A program made the position numbers and the translations under genes. The notes under the pieces are model-generated. The model made no database searches. It worked only from the letters and a program-made list of their open reading frames with translations, and was not told where the DNA came from. From Flaccisagitta enflata (taxonomy: Eukaryota > Chaetognatha > Sagittoidea > Aphragmophora), in the NCBI GenBank assembly GCA_965153355.1, contig OZ231127.1:26474001-26538000 (forward strand): a stretch of 64,000 nucleotides of DNA. Reading direction: 5' to 3'. This document shows, piece after piece, positions 1 to 12,060 of this stretch. The number at the start of each line of letters is the position of its first letter. Within the stretch, counting starts at the first letter, position 1.

Positions 1-31
1 ACTGCTACGGCCTCTCGACTCTCGTGCTTTA

Positions 32-100
32 GCGCATGCGCAGTATGCGAAGTGTGCGCAGTGTGCGCAGTGTGCGCGGTGTCCGCATTGTGCGCATCCG
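32..100. repeat. GTGTGCGCA-type minisatellite
   Basis: Degenerate direct repeats of a 9-10 bp unit such as GTGTGCGCA lie at the left edge of the window. From here to about 305 I see no gene. Confidence 0.7.
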
Positions 101-305
101 CCGTTTCGCACCCCGCTTCCATGGTTTCCCACTCGAGCGTAAAGGGTTTTCAAATAACAGCCGACTACCACCATATTCCCACGCTGTCTTTCTCTAGTGC
201 CCAAAGCCCCAAACCATAATATGCCTCCACACCTAAATACATCTCCTTTCTCAACATTCAACAAATTGTTGCTCCATTACCACCGGAGTTATCAACATCA
301 TTTTT

Positions 306-849
306 GGGCAGCAGCTCCGAAGGTGTCGATGACCTATGCTTTCACACATATGGGGGATTTTCTCCTTCTTCTACGTCCCTCCCTCAAATCCCAGTCTCAA
401 GGCCCAAATTTTGGTCTCGAGACCTAAATCCCAGTCGTGAAGCCCAGATCCCAGCCTCAAAGCCCAAATCCTAGGCTCAAGGCCCAAATCCTAGCCTCAA
501 GGCCCATATTTCAGTCTTGAAGCCCAAATCTCAGCCTCAAGGTCAGAATATCAGCCAGGAGGCCCAAATCTCAGTCTCCAGGCTAGGATTTGGGCCTTGA
601 AGCTAGGATTTGGGCCTTGAAGCTGAGATTTGGGCCTCAAAGCTGGGATTTGGGCCTCGAGACCAAGATTAGGGCCTTGAGACTGGGATTTGAGGGGGGG
701 ACATAGAAGGAGGAGAGAATCCCCCATATGTGTGAAAGCATAGGTCATCGACCCCTTTGGGGTCGCTGCTATGCTCCCCCCTCAACTTCAACCAAAACCT
801 ACTTAGGCAGGGCATGGGTACCGCTGACCATCAAACGCTTTTGCGACTA
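306..849 (+). mobile_element. Family B cap-and-array foldback element
   Basis: The left cap (GGGCAGCAGCTCCGAAGG, then a GACCTATGCTTTCACACA block) is mirrored by the inverted right cap at 718-770. The interior is itself palindromic: CCCAAATCCTAGCCTCAAGG-like 20-bp units run rightwards to about 560, and their complements run from about 570 to 690. The tail carries GGTACCGCTGACCATCAAA and GCTTTTGCGACTATT. No transposase is present. Open frames here are read-through of the array. Confidence 0.75.
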
Positions 850-1003
850 TTAGAATCTCTCGCCAGTATCGATTCTTTAACAATGATTAGTACTGATAAT
901 CATCACGTAATTGCCTTATCGGACTTCTGTTTTGATTCATACGCAACAATATGAAACGCTTTCATGTTTCCTCCTTCCCAAACCTAGCTCTCCTCCCGTC
1001 ATA

Positions 1004-1135
1004 TTTTTAGGTGCGACAAAGCACCTCTATAACTGGCTGTGTCCGTCGGTTGGTCTGTCGGTCTGTCTGTTGGTCGGGTAACGCGTTCGTTCGACGATTC
1101 GCACGTCGCACCTTATTGGCCTACTTGACCTTGTT
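1004..1135 (+). mobile_element. Family F short element
   Basis: Starts TTTTTAGGTGCGACAAAGCA (hairpin GGTGCGACAAAGCACC), continues CTCTATAA and GTCGGTTGGTCTGTC runs, and ends CCTACTTGACCTTGTTT. Near-identical copies lie at 3,162 and 4,423. It has the same architecture as family A with different hairpin bases. Non-coding. Confidence 0.75.
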
Positions 1136-1333
1136 TGTTCCCTCATGTTGCCTTGTTTGTTCTCTCATGGCATCTTTTTTTCCTCATAGCCTGTCCTCTC
1201 GTCTCTCTTCCCTTTCCAAACAAACCTACTTTCCTTCCTTCCCCCCTCCTCTTCTTCTTTTCCTGCCCTATCTAGCGGTCCTATCTTTTTCCTCCCTCTC
1301 TTCCCCTTGTTTGCTGTTCCATCCCTATATCGA

Positions 1334-1607
1334 TATATGGTCTCAATTAGTGGAGAAAATTTTGATTTTAAGTTGTGGGTTGCATGAGCCTTTTACAATT
1401 GGAAGATCAGATGGATGTGAGGGACTTTGGATTAGGCCCCACCAGTTCAGCACACTCATCTGGCACTCTTTATATATGGTCTCAATCAGTGGAGAAAATT
1501 TTGATTTTAAGTTGTGGGTTGCATGAGCCTTTTACAATGGGAAGATCAGATGGATGTGAGGGACTTTGGATTAGGCCCCACCGGTTCAGCACACTCATCT
1601 GGCACCC
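1334..1607 (+). repeat. Two-copy tandem duplication, 139-bp period
   Basis: The block beginning TATATGGTCTCAAT is repeated almost exactly after 139 bp. The second copy differs at a few bases. Downstream, 1,740-1,790 (GTCCGGATTAAACACC region) recurs near 60,415, so it is a dispersed repeat. 1,608-2,327 otherwise shows no gene. Confidence 0.8.
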
Positions 1608-2329
1608 TTTCTTGTCATTGGCACTTGTAGCAAACAGGTTAATATTATTGATTTTTTCTGTCTGGTTGGATTATTTCTTTTGAACGATTTCATGGTAATG
1701 TAAAGATAGACTTGGTTGTTTTTCATCACTAAGGATAGTTGTGATGGGTCCGGATTAAACACCAGTGAGAGCTCCAAAGACTCTCATCCTTAAGTAAGGT
1801 AGGGTTGAGTAGTAATGTTGTCCAACTTTCATAGTATGCAGCGCTCCTACTTTTCTCCCTCCGTTCTCTTTGGCTTTTCCTTCCCTTTCTAATGGTCCTA
1901 CTTTCCTCCCTCCTTCCACCTCTTCTTCTTTTCCCCCCTTTCTAGCGGTCCTACTTTCCTCCCTTTTTTTTCCTCTTTTGCTCAAATCACCCACAAAACC
2001 AACTTATCAATTGGTTGATAACATTGACAAAGTCGCAAGCACGCGATTCAAAGACTCAGTGTGCTATCATCAGAGAGAGAAACTCGCGCGATACTTCTTG
2101 GTCATCAGAAATTGTTTAAGAATTATCATGTATATTGCAAAAATTCGCTTCATCCCGCGCGACATATTCGCACATTTGCGATTCTCGTGGAATACATTTT
2201 TAAGTAACTTCTTATCAAAAAGACAATATCGCCCATTAAGAAAGAAACACAGCGGGGCAACGTGGTCATAACGAATGCCGTGCCGGCCTCTCTCCCAGAT
2301 AGACAAATGACAGTGATTGTAGTTAGATA

Positions 2330-3094
2330 CCCTGCAATCAAAAGCAAGTGATACCAGCAAAACCTTTATGGTGCCGAAAGTATTCATTTTGAGAAATTCG
2401 GACTGATTTTGTCTGAAAGCACATAACCTACCTTTTATTCATGCAAAATTTCAAAGCACTGGCTTTAGCGGTTTAGCTTCTACCTAATTCTTAAATTTGA
2501 TTAAAATTCTGGAATTTTTGCCCAAAAATCGCGTTTTTAAGCAAGTTCACATGAATATTTTGATGTAATTTTCCCATAGATTGACTAAAAACCATCAGAT
2601 TGTTCGTAATTTGGAGGAAATTGACGGTTTTTTGGCATGATTTTTGAATTTTTGCCGTTTCTATGGAGATTTAGGTGGTCAATGACCAGTGAAGTGACAC
2701 AAAACCTGCTCAACCAAAAAAAATCTGAGGAAAAAATCAAAACTGTCAAATGAATTTCAGTGTTTTGATAATCTTTTTTAGAAATGCATAGGCTGAGACT
2801 AATATCTTACTTTTGAGACCAATCTGGCCATTTTTGATTGATTTGTGAAGAAATGATATTCATTTAAAGCTACCCAGGTCAGTTTGTCAATATTTTTAAA
2901 AACCTTACATGAGGTAATTCAAATTTTTACTCAAAACCACGTGGAAGCTAAACCGCTAGAGCCACTGCTGTAAAATTTTGAATGAATAAATGGTAGATTA
3001 TATGCTGTCAGACAAAACCAATCTGAATTTCTAAAAGTGAATACTTGAGGCACAATAAAGGTTTTGCTGGAATCAGTTGCTTTTGATTTCAGGG
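2330..3094. mobile_element. TA-flanked MITE, CCCTG-type TIR
   Basis: 765 bp. The left end CCCTGCAATCAAAAGCAA and the right end TTGCTTTTGATTTCAGGG are inverted. Subterminal homology (ACCAGCAAAACCTTTA against its complement) extends the TIR to well over 100 bp. TA at 2,328-2,329 and 3,095-3,096 is the expected target duplication of Tc1/mariner-type elements. A second copy is at 50,628-52,947. No transposase. Confidence 0.8.
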
Positions 3095-3161
3095 TATGAA
3101 AGGGCCATTGAAAATGTTGAAAATGACTCCTCTGCCGAAAAAAATTGACACCATCATGACA

Positions 3162-3288
3162 TTTTTAGGTGCGACAAAGCACCTCTATAAGTGGCTGTGT
3201 CCGTTGGTCTGTTGGTCGGTCTGTCTGTCTGTAACGAATTTGTTCGACGATCCACACGTCGCACCTTATTGGCCTACTTGGCCTTGTT
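3162..3288 (+). mobile_element. Family F short element
   Basis: Starts TTTTTAGGTGCGACAAAGCA and ends TTGGCCTACTTGGCCTTGTT. It lies just right of the CCCTG-type MITE. About 125 bp, non-coding. Confidence 0.75.
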
Positions 3289-3780
3289 CGTTATCTTTTA
3301 GGCAAGTATTCCGACGGATTGTAGCAATTTGTCGATCGGTCCGTCATAATTCTCGGTTTTGGCGAATTATGCTCTGCCAAAGTACCGGAATGGTCTTCTA
3401 AGTGTTTTTTTTTTTTCTTCTTTTTTTTGCCTCTGCCCATAACATCAGAATTATCACAAGTTTTAACTCCAACATTTGCCGAGAGAGAGAGAGAGAGAGA
3501 AAGTGCTCCTTTGAACTTTGTCGTTTATTTTTATATCCATCATGAATTGCCGCTTTGAATTCATTTTTCTTTGAACGTGTTCCTTGACTTGTTCATTATT
3601 CGGTTGGCACGGCACTTTTTACTAAGTAAATCACCATGAACAGCCTCCATTCACAATTTTCTGAGGAATTTTGCATCTAGCTAAAAGAGGTTAGATCTCT
3701 CCATTTCACTTCTAATGCGTGGTTTTTTGTTTTCCTGTCACTCAACCTCTTTCTTTTTCATTTCTTTTTTTTTACAACAT

Positions 3781-4153
3781 TTTCAGTCGCATGCACGCGA
3801 CTCTACACCTTGCTCTGTCGGTCGGTCCATCACATTTCTAAATTTTGGATTTTTTTTAGTATTTTAAGGTACTTTATAGTACTTAAGGGTATTTGAGGGT
3901 ACTTAAGGGTATTTTAGGGTACTTTTGAGACTTTAGGTACTTAAGGTATTTTTGGGTATTATTTGACATTTTTGGGTTTTTGGGTATAATATTGTATTGT
4001 ATCGTCTCGATATTGTATCGTATTGATATTGTATCGATATTGTATCAATATTGTATCGGTATTGTATCAGTACATATCGCGCGGCCTTGGGGGATGAATT
4101 CTTTTGTTTGTCATTTCCAGACGCACGCGACTGTTGCCCTCTTGGGCTTGTTT
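3781..4153 (+). mobile_element. Family A element with private internal arrays
   Basis: The 5' hairpin CAGTCGCATGCACGCGACTC is followed by a short GGTC run. The middle holds two unrelated arrays: GGTACTTAAGGGTATTT-like units (3,866-3,960) and a 12-bp TATTGTATCGAT unit (3,985-4,075). It closes with GCACGCGACTGTTGCC and a GGGCTTGTT end. 3,289-3,780 shows no gene, only a short GA run. Confidence 0.6.
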
Positions 4154-4422
4154 TCATTTCCCTAAAATTTTTTCGCCCGTTTCTCCTTCTATTTCAATCT
4201 TTCATTCCTCTTCATTAACAATCCCTTTCTTTTCTCCTTATTTTTTCTTGTCTTTTTTTTTTTTCATATTTTCGCTTTCTATCCATTTCTTCTTTATTTA
4301 GTTCCTTCTTTTTAACTGCCATTTTTCTTCTAATGTTTTCCTCCCCAAGCTCTCAAATTTGATTTTTCTTTTCCTCAGGTAACATTCTCCACACGCCGTT
4401 TCGTTTTCATCTGTTCTTCCCG

Positions 4423-4547
4423 TTTTCAGGTGCGACAAAGCACCTCTATAACTGGCTGTGTCCGTCGGTTGGTCTGTTGGTCTGTCGGGTAACGCATTCG
4501 TTCGGCGATCCACACGTCGCACCTTATTGGCCTACTTGGCCTTGTTT
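4423..4547 (+). mobile_element. Family F short element
   Basis: Third well-preserved copy: GGTGCGACAAAGCACC hairpin, GTCGGTTGGTCTGTTGGTC run, and TTGGCCTACTTGGCCTTGTT end. Confidence 0.75.
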
Positions 4548-4655
4548 TTTTTTTTGTTTTTTTTTTTCTGTCTCTTTCATGTTATTCAACTAAATGACAT
4601 ACAGTTGAACCCCGCAATAACGGTGTAAAGGAATCAACAATTCAATTCTGTTATA

Positions 4656-5181
4656 CAGTCAGTGGACAAAACAGAATTGGATGATAGCTCAATCTGTTGG
4701 CTTTGATCCAACCTACTGTTATCAAACAGCAGGCTGTAAACAACAACTGGTTGTAAAAATTACAGCCGGCTGTCATGCTACAAAATCGGCAAAAATCCAA
4801 CTTTCACCAAATAGAATGAGACCTGCAAATTCATAATCCTGGTGAAATTCTGACAAGTTTGATATGGCACAATATATACTTTTATATAAAAATAAATAAA
4901 TTTTATTAATGTTTAACAAAGTTAAAATGCAATGTTAAAAGATCATTTCTTATAAAAAGTGTTAAGTGGGACATGTCAAACTTCTCAGAACTTTATCAGG
5001 ATTTTGAATATGCCAGTCAAGTTCTATTCTATCTAGGTTGGATTTTTGCTGACTTTGTAACATGACAGCCGGCTGTGATTTTCACAACCAGTTTTTGTTT
5101 ACAGCCTGCGGTTAATAACAGTAAGTTGGATCAAAGCCAACAGAGTGAGCTCTCTACCTGTTTTGTTTTGTCCACTGACTG
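4656..5181. mobile_element. Tc1/mariner-like MITE, CAGT TIR
   Basis: 526 bp with termini CAGTCAGTGGACAAAACAG and its inverse ending TTTTGTCCACTGACTG, flanked by TA on both sides. Inverted homology continues inward about 150 bp (AGCCGGCTGTCATG region). CAGT ends plus TA duplication fit Tc1/mariner. There is no internal ORF. Confidence 0.85.
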
Positions 5182-5183
5182 TA

Positions 5184-5665
5184 TAGACTTATTTTCATAA
5201 TTGCCCACATCAGAAAAAAAAAGAAATCATATAAGGAGACCAAATTTTTATACCTGTCATACTTGGCGTTGTTTCAACTTTTTAGGCGGCTTTCCGTCAC
5301 TCTTGGATCATATTTATTGCGATGTAAAAATAAACATTTAGTCATTTGTTTTTATCACTCACCCCATCTATCTTTTACAAGTTTCATTCTCCTTTCCTTT
5401 GATACTTTTCTTTTGCTCCTCACATTCCCGCGCCTTTGCCTCGGCCTTGGCTTCAGGTTTTATCAGGTTCTCAGTTTCTTATTTCCTTTCTTTTGCGCAC
5501 CAACTTTTATCAACCCCGAGGCGCAACCCCTTCTCTTATTTTCATTATTTCGATTCTTTGAATGCAGTTCTTTCTTCAGGTTTTCCAACTCTGACTGACA
5601 GTCTTATCAAATGCAACGCAAAACCCCGATGCGAATTCTTTTCCCTTTTCCTTTTTCTTTCATTT
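5184..5665. other. No gene seen; pyrimidine-rich spacer
   Basis: Mostly T- and C-rich sequence. The long frames here are low-complexity Phe/Leu/Ser translations without domain character or credible splice context. Confidence 0.5.
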
Positions 5666-5668
5666 TTT

Positions 5669-6176
5669 TGGCAGTGGCCTCGAATAGGCGGATGACCTAT
5701 GCTTTCATTCATGGGGAAATTTCTCCTTCTCCTTCTCCCTCTCCCTCTCCTCCTCCTCCTCCTTCTCCTCCTCCTCTTTCTCCTCCTTCTCCTCCATCCA
5801 CCCCCCGTTGTTGAGACCCAAATTCTATCAAATTCTGCCAAATTCTGCCAATTTCTGCCAAATTCTGCCCAATTTTGTGCAAATTCCAGCCTCAAGGTCC
5901 ATATCACAGCCTCAAAACCAAAAGTGAGCCTAAAGGCCAAAATTCAAGAACAAAATTAAACTTTGAGGCCCAAATCTCAGCCCCAAGGCCAAAACCTCAG
6001 CCCTAAGGTCTTAATCTCAGCTCAAAGGCCACTATCTCAACCACTAGGAGGAGGAGAAGGAGACATTTTCTCATGCGTAAAAGCATAGGTCATCAGCCCC
6101 TTCAGGGCCGCTACCCTACTCCATCAACTTCAATCAGAACCTGCTTAGGCAGAGGGCACTGGTACCGCTGACCATT
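5669..6176 (+). mobile_element. Family B cap-and-array element
   Basis: The left cap is diverged (GGCAGTGGCCTCGAATAGG). The interior has a CTC/CTT run, then an AATTCTGCCAAATTCTGCC array, then CCCAAATCTCAGCC units. The right cap (CATAGGTCATCAGCCCC) is followed by the tail CTGCTTAGGCAGAGG and GGTACCGCTGACCA. Confidence 0.7.
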
Positions 6177-6331
6177 TATTTTTTTCTTGGAATGCACTTT
6201 TTAGTTGCGGACTTGCGACTCTATATAAGGCTTAGGCCGTCCGTTGGTCCATCCACGGGTCAGTGATGATCGGGTTGAAAAGGGTGAAAACGCGCATTCT
6301 TTATGATTTTTTACCAAAGGTTGTTCATGTA

Positions 6332-6940
6332 CCATCTTGGCCAAAATAAAAGTCCTACCTTTATGTCTAATTTATGATGAAACAACATAGAAAAAAACTA
6401 TCAAAGTCAGTGACCATTGGAAAGAGCTTGAAAAAATCTTCAAAATGGCGCCAAGTAAAGCTCAGTAGCTCAATTTGTTCAGATTTTAGAGCTAAAAGAG
6501 TGAAAACGTTCACCTCAACAAAAAGCAGAAAATTTGCAAAAAATGAGGGGAAAAAAATTCACCTGTTTATTTTCACTTTTTCTTGGCTTATCATGATATA
6601 ATCGTATGAAAATTGGTGACCATTGGAAAGCGCTTCAAAAAATCTGCCTAATGCCGCCAAGCGGATTTTTTTAGTTCAAACCGTTTAGATTTTATATCAA
6701 AATGAATATACCTTGATCTGAAAGCGCTAAAGACAAAAATTCTTAATAAAATCAAAGGACTTGTTTTACAAAATTGTTCAAAAATCCTTCATCTATGTCT
6801 ACCTGAATGATTACAAATGATATTTGGTACCAAAAAGGCCTAAACTAATTATTTTTACAGAAAAATTGAATTTTGCACAGGAAATAACAGCAATGAATAA
6901 CTATACTGTTTTACTTGGACTTTTATTTTGGCCAAGATGG
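6332..6940. mobile_element. TA-flanked MITE, CCATCTTGG TIR
   Basis: 609 bp. CCATCTTGGCCAAAATAAAA at the left is inverted at the right end (TTTTATTTTGGCCAAGATGG), with TA immediately outside both. The repeated TGACCATTGGAAAG motif inside indicates an internal duplication. No transposase. Confidence 0.8.
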
Positions 6941-7018
6941 TATTTGTTAAGGGTTTGGCAGTGGGGTGCGGAACAGGGTTGTATGCCCCTGCTCACCCAC
7001 CGACGACGATTTTGTAAC

Positions 7019-7963
7019 TAGGACTCGAATTAGTTAAGGTTTTTAAATAACTAGTTAATTGTTACCTACTTTTCGGGTAGCGGCCCCGAAGGGGACGAAG
7101 TCCTGTAGAACACAGGGGGACTTTCGTTCGTCCGTTTGTCCGTCTGTTTGTTCATCCGTTCGTCCCCTCCCCCACACAGTCGCCCAGAGCTTGACGCCAG
7201 TTGACCTGAAATGATCACCAACTTCAGTGGTTTCATGACGCTGATGATGCATAGATTACATTTCTAGAAAAAATGAAATCTGTTTTGGCGCACTTTTTAA
7301 GATATCTAAAAAAATAGTATTATTTTACTATATTTTTTACCATAACTCTTTGTGATAAATTTTTTTGATAATTTTGACTGCGGATTTGATCTCAGATGAT
7401 AGTTTCCGGTTCATTTTATATGTCACACTATATACTTTTGCAAAAGAAAGAAAAGCTTATTTTTTGGTCACATTACTATATAAAACAATGTTAAATAGCA
7501 AAATTTAACTTTTTATTTCTTTTGCAAAAGTATATAGAGTGACATATCAAACAAACCGGAAACTATCATCTGAGATGATATTTGCAGTCAGAATTATCAA
7601 AAAAGACCTGAAATTTGCCATCTCAGGCCTTGAATCTGCCCTCTCAGGGCATATAATCTGCTCTCTAAGGCCTGAAATTTGCCCTCTCTGGCCTTGAATC
7701 TGCCCCCTCTGACCTGAAGTCTGTCCTCTCAGGGCTGAAATCTGTCCTCTCAGGCCTGAAATCTGCCCTCACAGAGAAAATCCTATCTCCTACAAATTGT
7801 TATGAATTTCTCTAAAAACCGCTTAGATATGAAGAAAAATAACTGATTTTTGTCATTTCACACCCAAAAATTAGTTAACTAGTTAACTAATTAATTTTGG
7901 TTAGTTAACTACAGGGGTTTAACTAGTGAACTAACTAGTTAAAGTTATATACTTCGAGTCCTA
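7019..7963. mobile_element. TIR element with 8-bp target duplication
   Basis: Ends TAGGACTCGAA and TTCGAGTCCTA are flanked by TTTGTAAC (7,011-7,018) and ATTGTAAC (7,964-7,971), an 8-bp duplication with one mismatch. It contains a family C cap (7,073-7,190), a palindrome (7,368-7,605) and a GGCCTGAAATCTGCCCTCTC array (7,605-7,775). 8-bp duplications fit hAT-like elements. Confidence 0.7.
7368..7605. repeat. Long inverted repeat
   Basis: Arms of about 85 bp: TTGATAATTTTGACTGC through ATACTTTTGCAAAAGAAA, and the complement on the right. The spacer is AT-rich. Probably a MITE nested inside the larger element. Confidence 0.75.
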
Positions 7964-8005
7964 ATTGTAACCCCGCGTTACCACTACTCTTATTTCATTC
8001 GTCTC

Positions 8006-8223
8006 TAGGCCCCGCTTTGTCCGTCCATCGGTCCGTCCATTGGTCCAACCGTTGGTCCGTCAGTCGGTTTGTCCATCAGTCCGTCTGTCTGTCCGTCTGT
8101 TACACTTTATCTTGGGGGTTTGTGGTCTTTGGCCTCACAGTTCCTGCCCAAATGATCAAATTACCTCAAATATGGCCCCTCCCACCTGCACGCGACTGGG
8201 GTAGCCGTGTAAGCATCCTTGTT
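8006..8223 (+). mobile_element. Family A element
   Basis: The 5' hairpin is eroded, but CCCGCTTTGTCCGTCC, the CCTCAAATATGGCCCCT segment, GCACGCGACTGGGGTAGCC and a degraded CATCCTTGTT end are clear. Confidence 0.65.
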
Positions 8224-8280
8224 AATAGATTAAAAGGGTTTCTTTCGCTATCTCTAGAGAGACTACCCTCTCTGTTACGT

Positions 8281-8473
<193 letters not shown>

Positions 8474-8555
8474 GCATACAGTAAAAGTAATTTGGGAACT
8501 TTGAAATAACGGGAGTTTTTGGCCCTTTTACTTCAAAATAGCGGAATTTCACGCA

Positions 8556-9132
8556 AAATAGTCGCAAAAGCGTTGGATGGTCAGCGGTACCCGTGTCCTG
8601 CCTACGTAGGTTGTGCTTTAAGTTAAAGGGGAAGCAAGGCAGCGGCTCCAAAAGGGTCAATGACCTATGCTTTCACACATATGGGGAATTTTTTCCTCCT
8701 TCTCCTTCTTCATACACCCCCCTCAAATACATGTCTTGAGACCCAAATCCCAGTCTCGAGGCCTAATCGCAGGCTCAAAGCCCCAATCTAAGCTTCAAGG
8801 CCCAAATCTTAGCCTGGAGGTCCAGATCCCAGCCTTGAAGCCCAAATCTCAGCCTTGAGGTTGGGAACTGGGTCTCTTGGCTGGGATTTGGACCTGAAGG
8901 CTGAGATTTGGGCCTCAAGGCAGGGATCAAGGCCTCCAGGCTAGAATTTAGGCCTCTTGGCTAGAATTTGGGCCTTGAGGCTGGGATTATGGCCTCTAAA
9001 CTGGGAATAGAGCCTGGAGACTGGGATTTGGGCCTCAAGAAGGGGATATGAGAGGGGGGGTATAAAGAAGGAGGAGAAAACTCCCCATATATGTGAAAGC
9101 ATAGGTCATCGACCCCTCTGGGGCCGCTGCCA
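8556..9132 (-). mobile_element. Family B foldback element, tail on the left
   Basis: The inverted tail (GATGGTCAGCGGTACCC) is followed by a cap with GGCAGCGGCTCC, rightward CCCAAATCCCAGTCTCGAGG units, then inverted units (GGCTGGGATTTGGACCTG) and the second cap ending at the GCCGCTGCC of 9,132. The two halves can pair over most of their length. Confidence 0.75.
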
Positions 9133-9389
9133 AAAAACGAAAATGCCTGGAATTCTTTTGTCATGCCGTTTAGTCAAGATTGCCTCCACAACCGGTTCCT
9201 CTTTGCCTGTTGAACCGGGTTTTTTTTCTTTGGAAATTTTTTTTTTCTTGGTTGAAGAAGTTTTATGGTTCTCGTTGCATACATGATGCGCTAAAGCTAA
9301 AGGGCAAAAACTGAATGGCGATTTGAAGGAGGGAAAAAAAGTTTATTCCTCGCGAGGAAGCGAGGAAGTGTCAAAAGTCCTTGGAGTCT

Positions 9390-9482
9390 CCCACTGGCGC
9401 TGGTGGTGGTGCTCGCGCTGGCGCTGGTGCTGGCACTGGTGATGGCGCTGGTGCTGGCGCTGGTGATGGTGCCCGTGCTATC
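9390..9482. repeat. GGCGCTGGTGNT minisatellite
   Basis: GC-rich degenerate 6/12-bp repeat of GGCGCTGGTGCT type. The rest of 9,133-10,640 shows no gene or repeat I can define, apart from a poly-A run near 10,210. Confidence 0.75.
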
Positions 9483-10644
9483 ACACTATTAATGTTACTC
9501 TTTCTGCAGCGCCTTTGACATAGTTACACGGCTTATGATTTCTTACCCCCGCGGGATCGAAAAATTGTTGATTTTTCCCCCTCTGTAAAACAGTGTTGCT
9601 TGAGTAAAATATTACCTTTTAATACCATCAAACGGATAACATCTTCTTTGATTTGCTTCCTTTTCTTTTTCCGCCTGTCTATTTCCTTCCCCGTTTTCAA
9701 ATCCTATGATTTCATTGAGGGTAGCGGAATAAGTTGAACCCCGCAATTACGGAATTCGAGGGACTAATACATTTCATCTGTTATCATTACAGATAAGAAG
9801 GGACAAAATTCAAATTCAGAATACGTAGTCTGCGAATGGACAGTTGATAGAAGTAGTGGAGTAGTGGAGCAACCACAAAAACTAATTGATGTAGGGACAC
9901 TTGGACGAACGGACGTACCAACCGAGATCGTGATTTATAGAATAGTCCGCAGAGAGCAAAATAAAAACGATCTTCTTCGCGTCTTCGACTGGCCGTCTGC
10001 TGTTGAAAGCTGAGAAGATGCTTGGAAAATGATAAAATGGCTGAAGATAAAAAAGAAAATAAACGGAACTAAGAATTTATCGGATTCCTCTATCAGGATG
10101 CGCCCTCAAATCCTCGTTAAAAAGAGTTTCTGTGAATAGTCCATTCGTCTGTCACGTTTATGGTTTGGTTCATTGGTCGCCTGGTCGGTCTTTATGTGAC
10201 GCCCTTTACCAAAAAAAAAAAAAAAATAGAGAAAAATACGCTGAGGGCGCATGAAGTTGGGATTATTTCGAATGAGTGAACTCGTCGTTACCGCATAAAA
10301 GATAGGCTGAACAACAACGAGGAAAAATGAAAAGGAGAAAAAGGAATAAAGGAGACACACAATGAGGCCCCCGAGACGCGGCGCAAAATGAGAAAAACGA
10401 GTGAAATTGTCTGGAATACCAAAATGTAATTGAATTTTCCGGGTTGTTCTCTCTCTTTTCTTTTTCTCCTCTCTTGCCCCTAATTCTTCTCTTTTTCACC
10501 TTTTCTTTTTTTTCTCTCTCTTCTTTCTTCTCAACACGTATCTTTTCCCCATCTAGGAATATATGTGTCTACGTCATGTCCCAAAAACGCAGTTGACCTT
10601 TGTTTTCTTTTTTTACATGTCTAGTAAATGTCTAGGTTTCTTTG

Positions 10645-10975
10645 CCAGTCCCAAACTCGCGAGTTTATATAAGGATTTGTTCGTTCGTCGGTCCATTCGT
10701 TGATCCGTCCGTTAGTCCGTTATCAGTAAAAAAAAGTTAAACACGTATTTCCGCCCCTGTCTTCCCCACCCCCCCTCCTCCCCCGTCTGCCACAATATTA
10801 CAACACCGCGTTACACGTTTTAGTTGCTGCTAAGAATGACGCGAAATAAGATGAAATAACGATTTTTGAGCATTACAGCCCCTGCCCAGCCACATTATAG
10901 CCCTTGCCCACCAACATACTGCCCCCGCACACCCGCAAGCGAGTACATATTGGCCGTGTATCCAGCCTTGTACGG
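10645..10975 (+). mobile_element. Family A variant
   Basis: Starts with a variant hairpin AGTCCCAAACTCGCGAG and TTTATATAAGG. A GTCCATTCG/GTCCGTCC run, a C-rich middle, CCCTGCCCACC segments and GGCCGTGTATCCAGCCTTG follow. Confidence 0.6.
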
Positions 10976-10998
10976 CATTTGATCACTTGCAAGTCTTC

Positions 10999-11175
<177 letters not shown>

Positions 11176-11689
11176 GAAGAGTGTATGCGCGTACACGAGT
11201 GCAAATTTGAAGAAGATTTCTCGACCTTTATAAAACGTCTTAGACTAGATCTAGTTTAACCACATCCAATCGATGGAAAAAAGTCTGATGCTGGTGGCAC
11301 CAATAAGTCAATTTTGACACACACAAATAACTCTCCTTTCCCAAATGCCGAAAGGCAGAAAATTTAAGTTCCGTTGCTTAATAAGAGTCGGACAGCAAAT
11401 GGAGCTTCGGCTCATTCTGAAATTCGCTGAGCTCTTATAGTGCCACAAAACCACTGCACTAGATAGGAATGAACGAGAAGAAATACTTGAATGTCAATGT
11501 CAATGATTAAATTCAAATATATACCAGTAATGGCGACTGTCGCCGTGAGGAAAAAAGTCGTAAGCATTGGTCACTTTTCACCATGCTTTTGTCTTCAGTC
11601 ACTGAAATTATTTTTATTTGTTAGATCAAGTCTAAAGCAATTGTATGTATTGGTTGCACTTAAAATCAGAGAAAAATATAACTGAGCCA

Positions 11690-12060
11690 AATGAGCTATA
11701 TGAGCTAAAATATTCAGAATAATTCAACCAGATAACCAGCTTTTCTCACTGGCTTAATTTCTTGTATTTTCATGCTTAAATCGAAACATTAATTTATTCA
11801 TCCTATTTTAAATCAGACAAAAAGAGAAAGCTAAATAAGCTAAATGAGCTAAAATACTTAAAAACACCTTCACAGATGAGCAGATCTGCTCACTGACATG
11901 TTTTTTTTATTTGCTTGCTTAAACAAGTATGAAAATATTCATTCATTTATTGTATTTGATATCAGAAAGAATAGACTGAGCTAAGTGAGCTAAATAAGCT
12001 AAAATGATCAAAACGCCCTCACAGATGAGCAGCTGTGCTCATAAACATTTTTTTTTGTAT
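11690..12060. repeat. Diverged tandem repeat, about 145-bp unit
   Basis: Units share GAGCTAAATGAGCTAAAAT and CCTCACAGATGAGCAG near 11,690, 11,830 and 11,970, each followed by a CATGCTTAAA-like stretch. A further unit lies at 12,430. Confidence 0.65.

Larger units (their letters stand above)
6198..7990 (+). mobile_element. Family A copy split by two insertions
   Basis: A family A 5' end (TTTTTAGTTGCGGACTTGCG, then GTCCGTTGGTCC) begins here. The matching 3' segment (CCCCTGCTCACCCACCGAC ... CCCCGCGTTACC) resumes at 6,985 and 7,971. The gap is filled by the TA-flanked MITE at 6,332 and the 8-bp-TSD element at 7,019. Intact copies at 15.8 and 49.97 kb supply the empty-site comparison. Confidence 0.6.
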
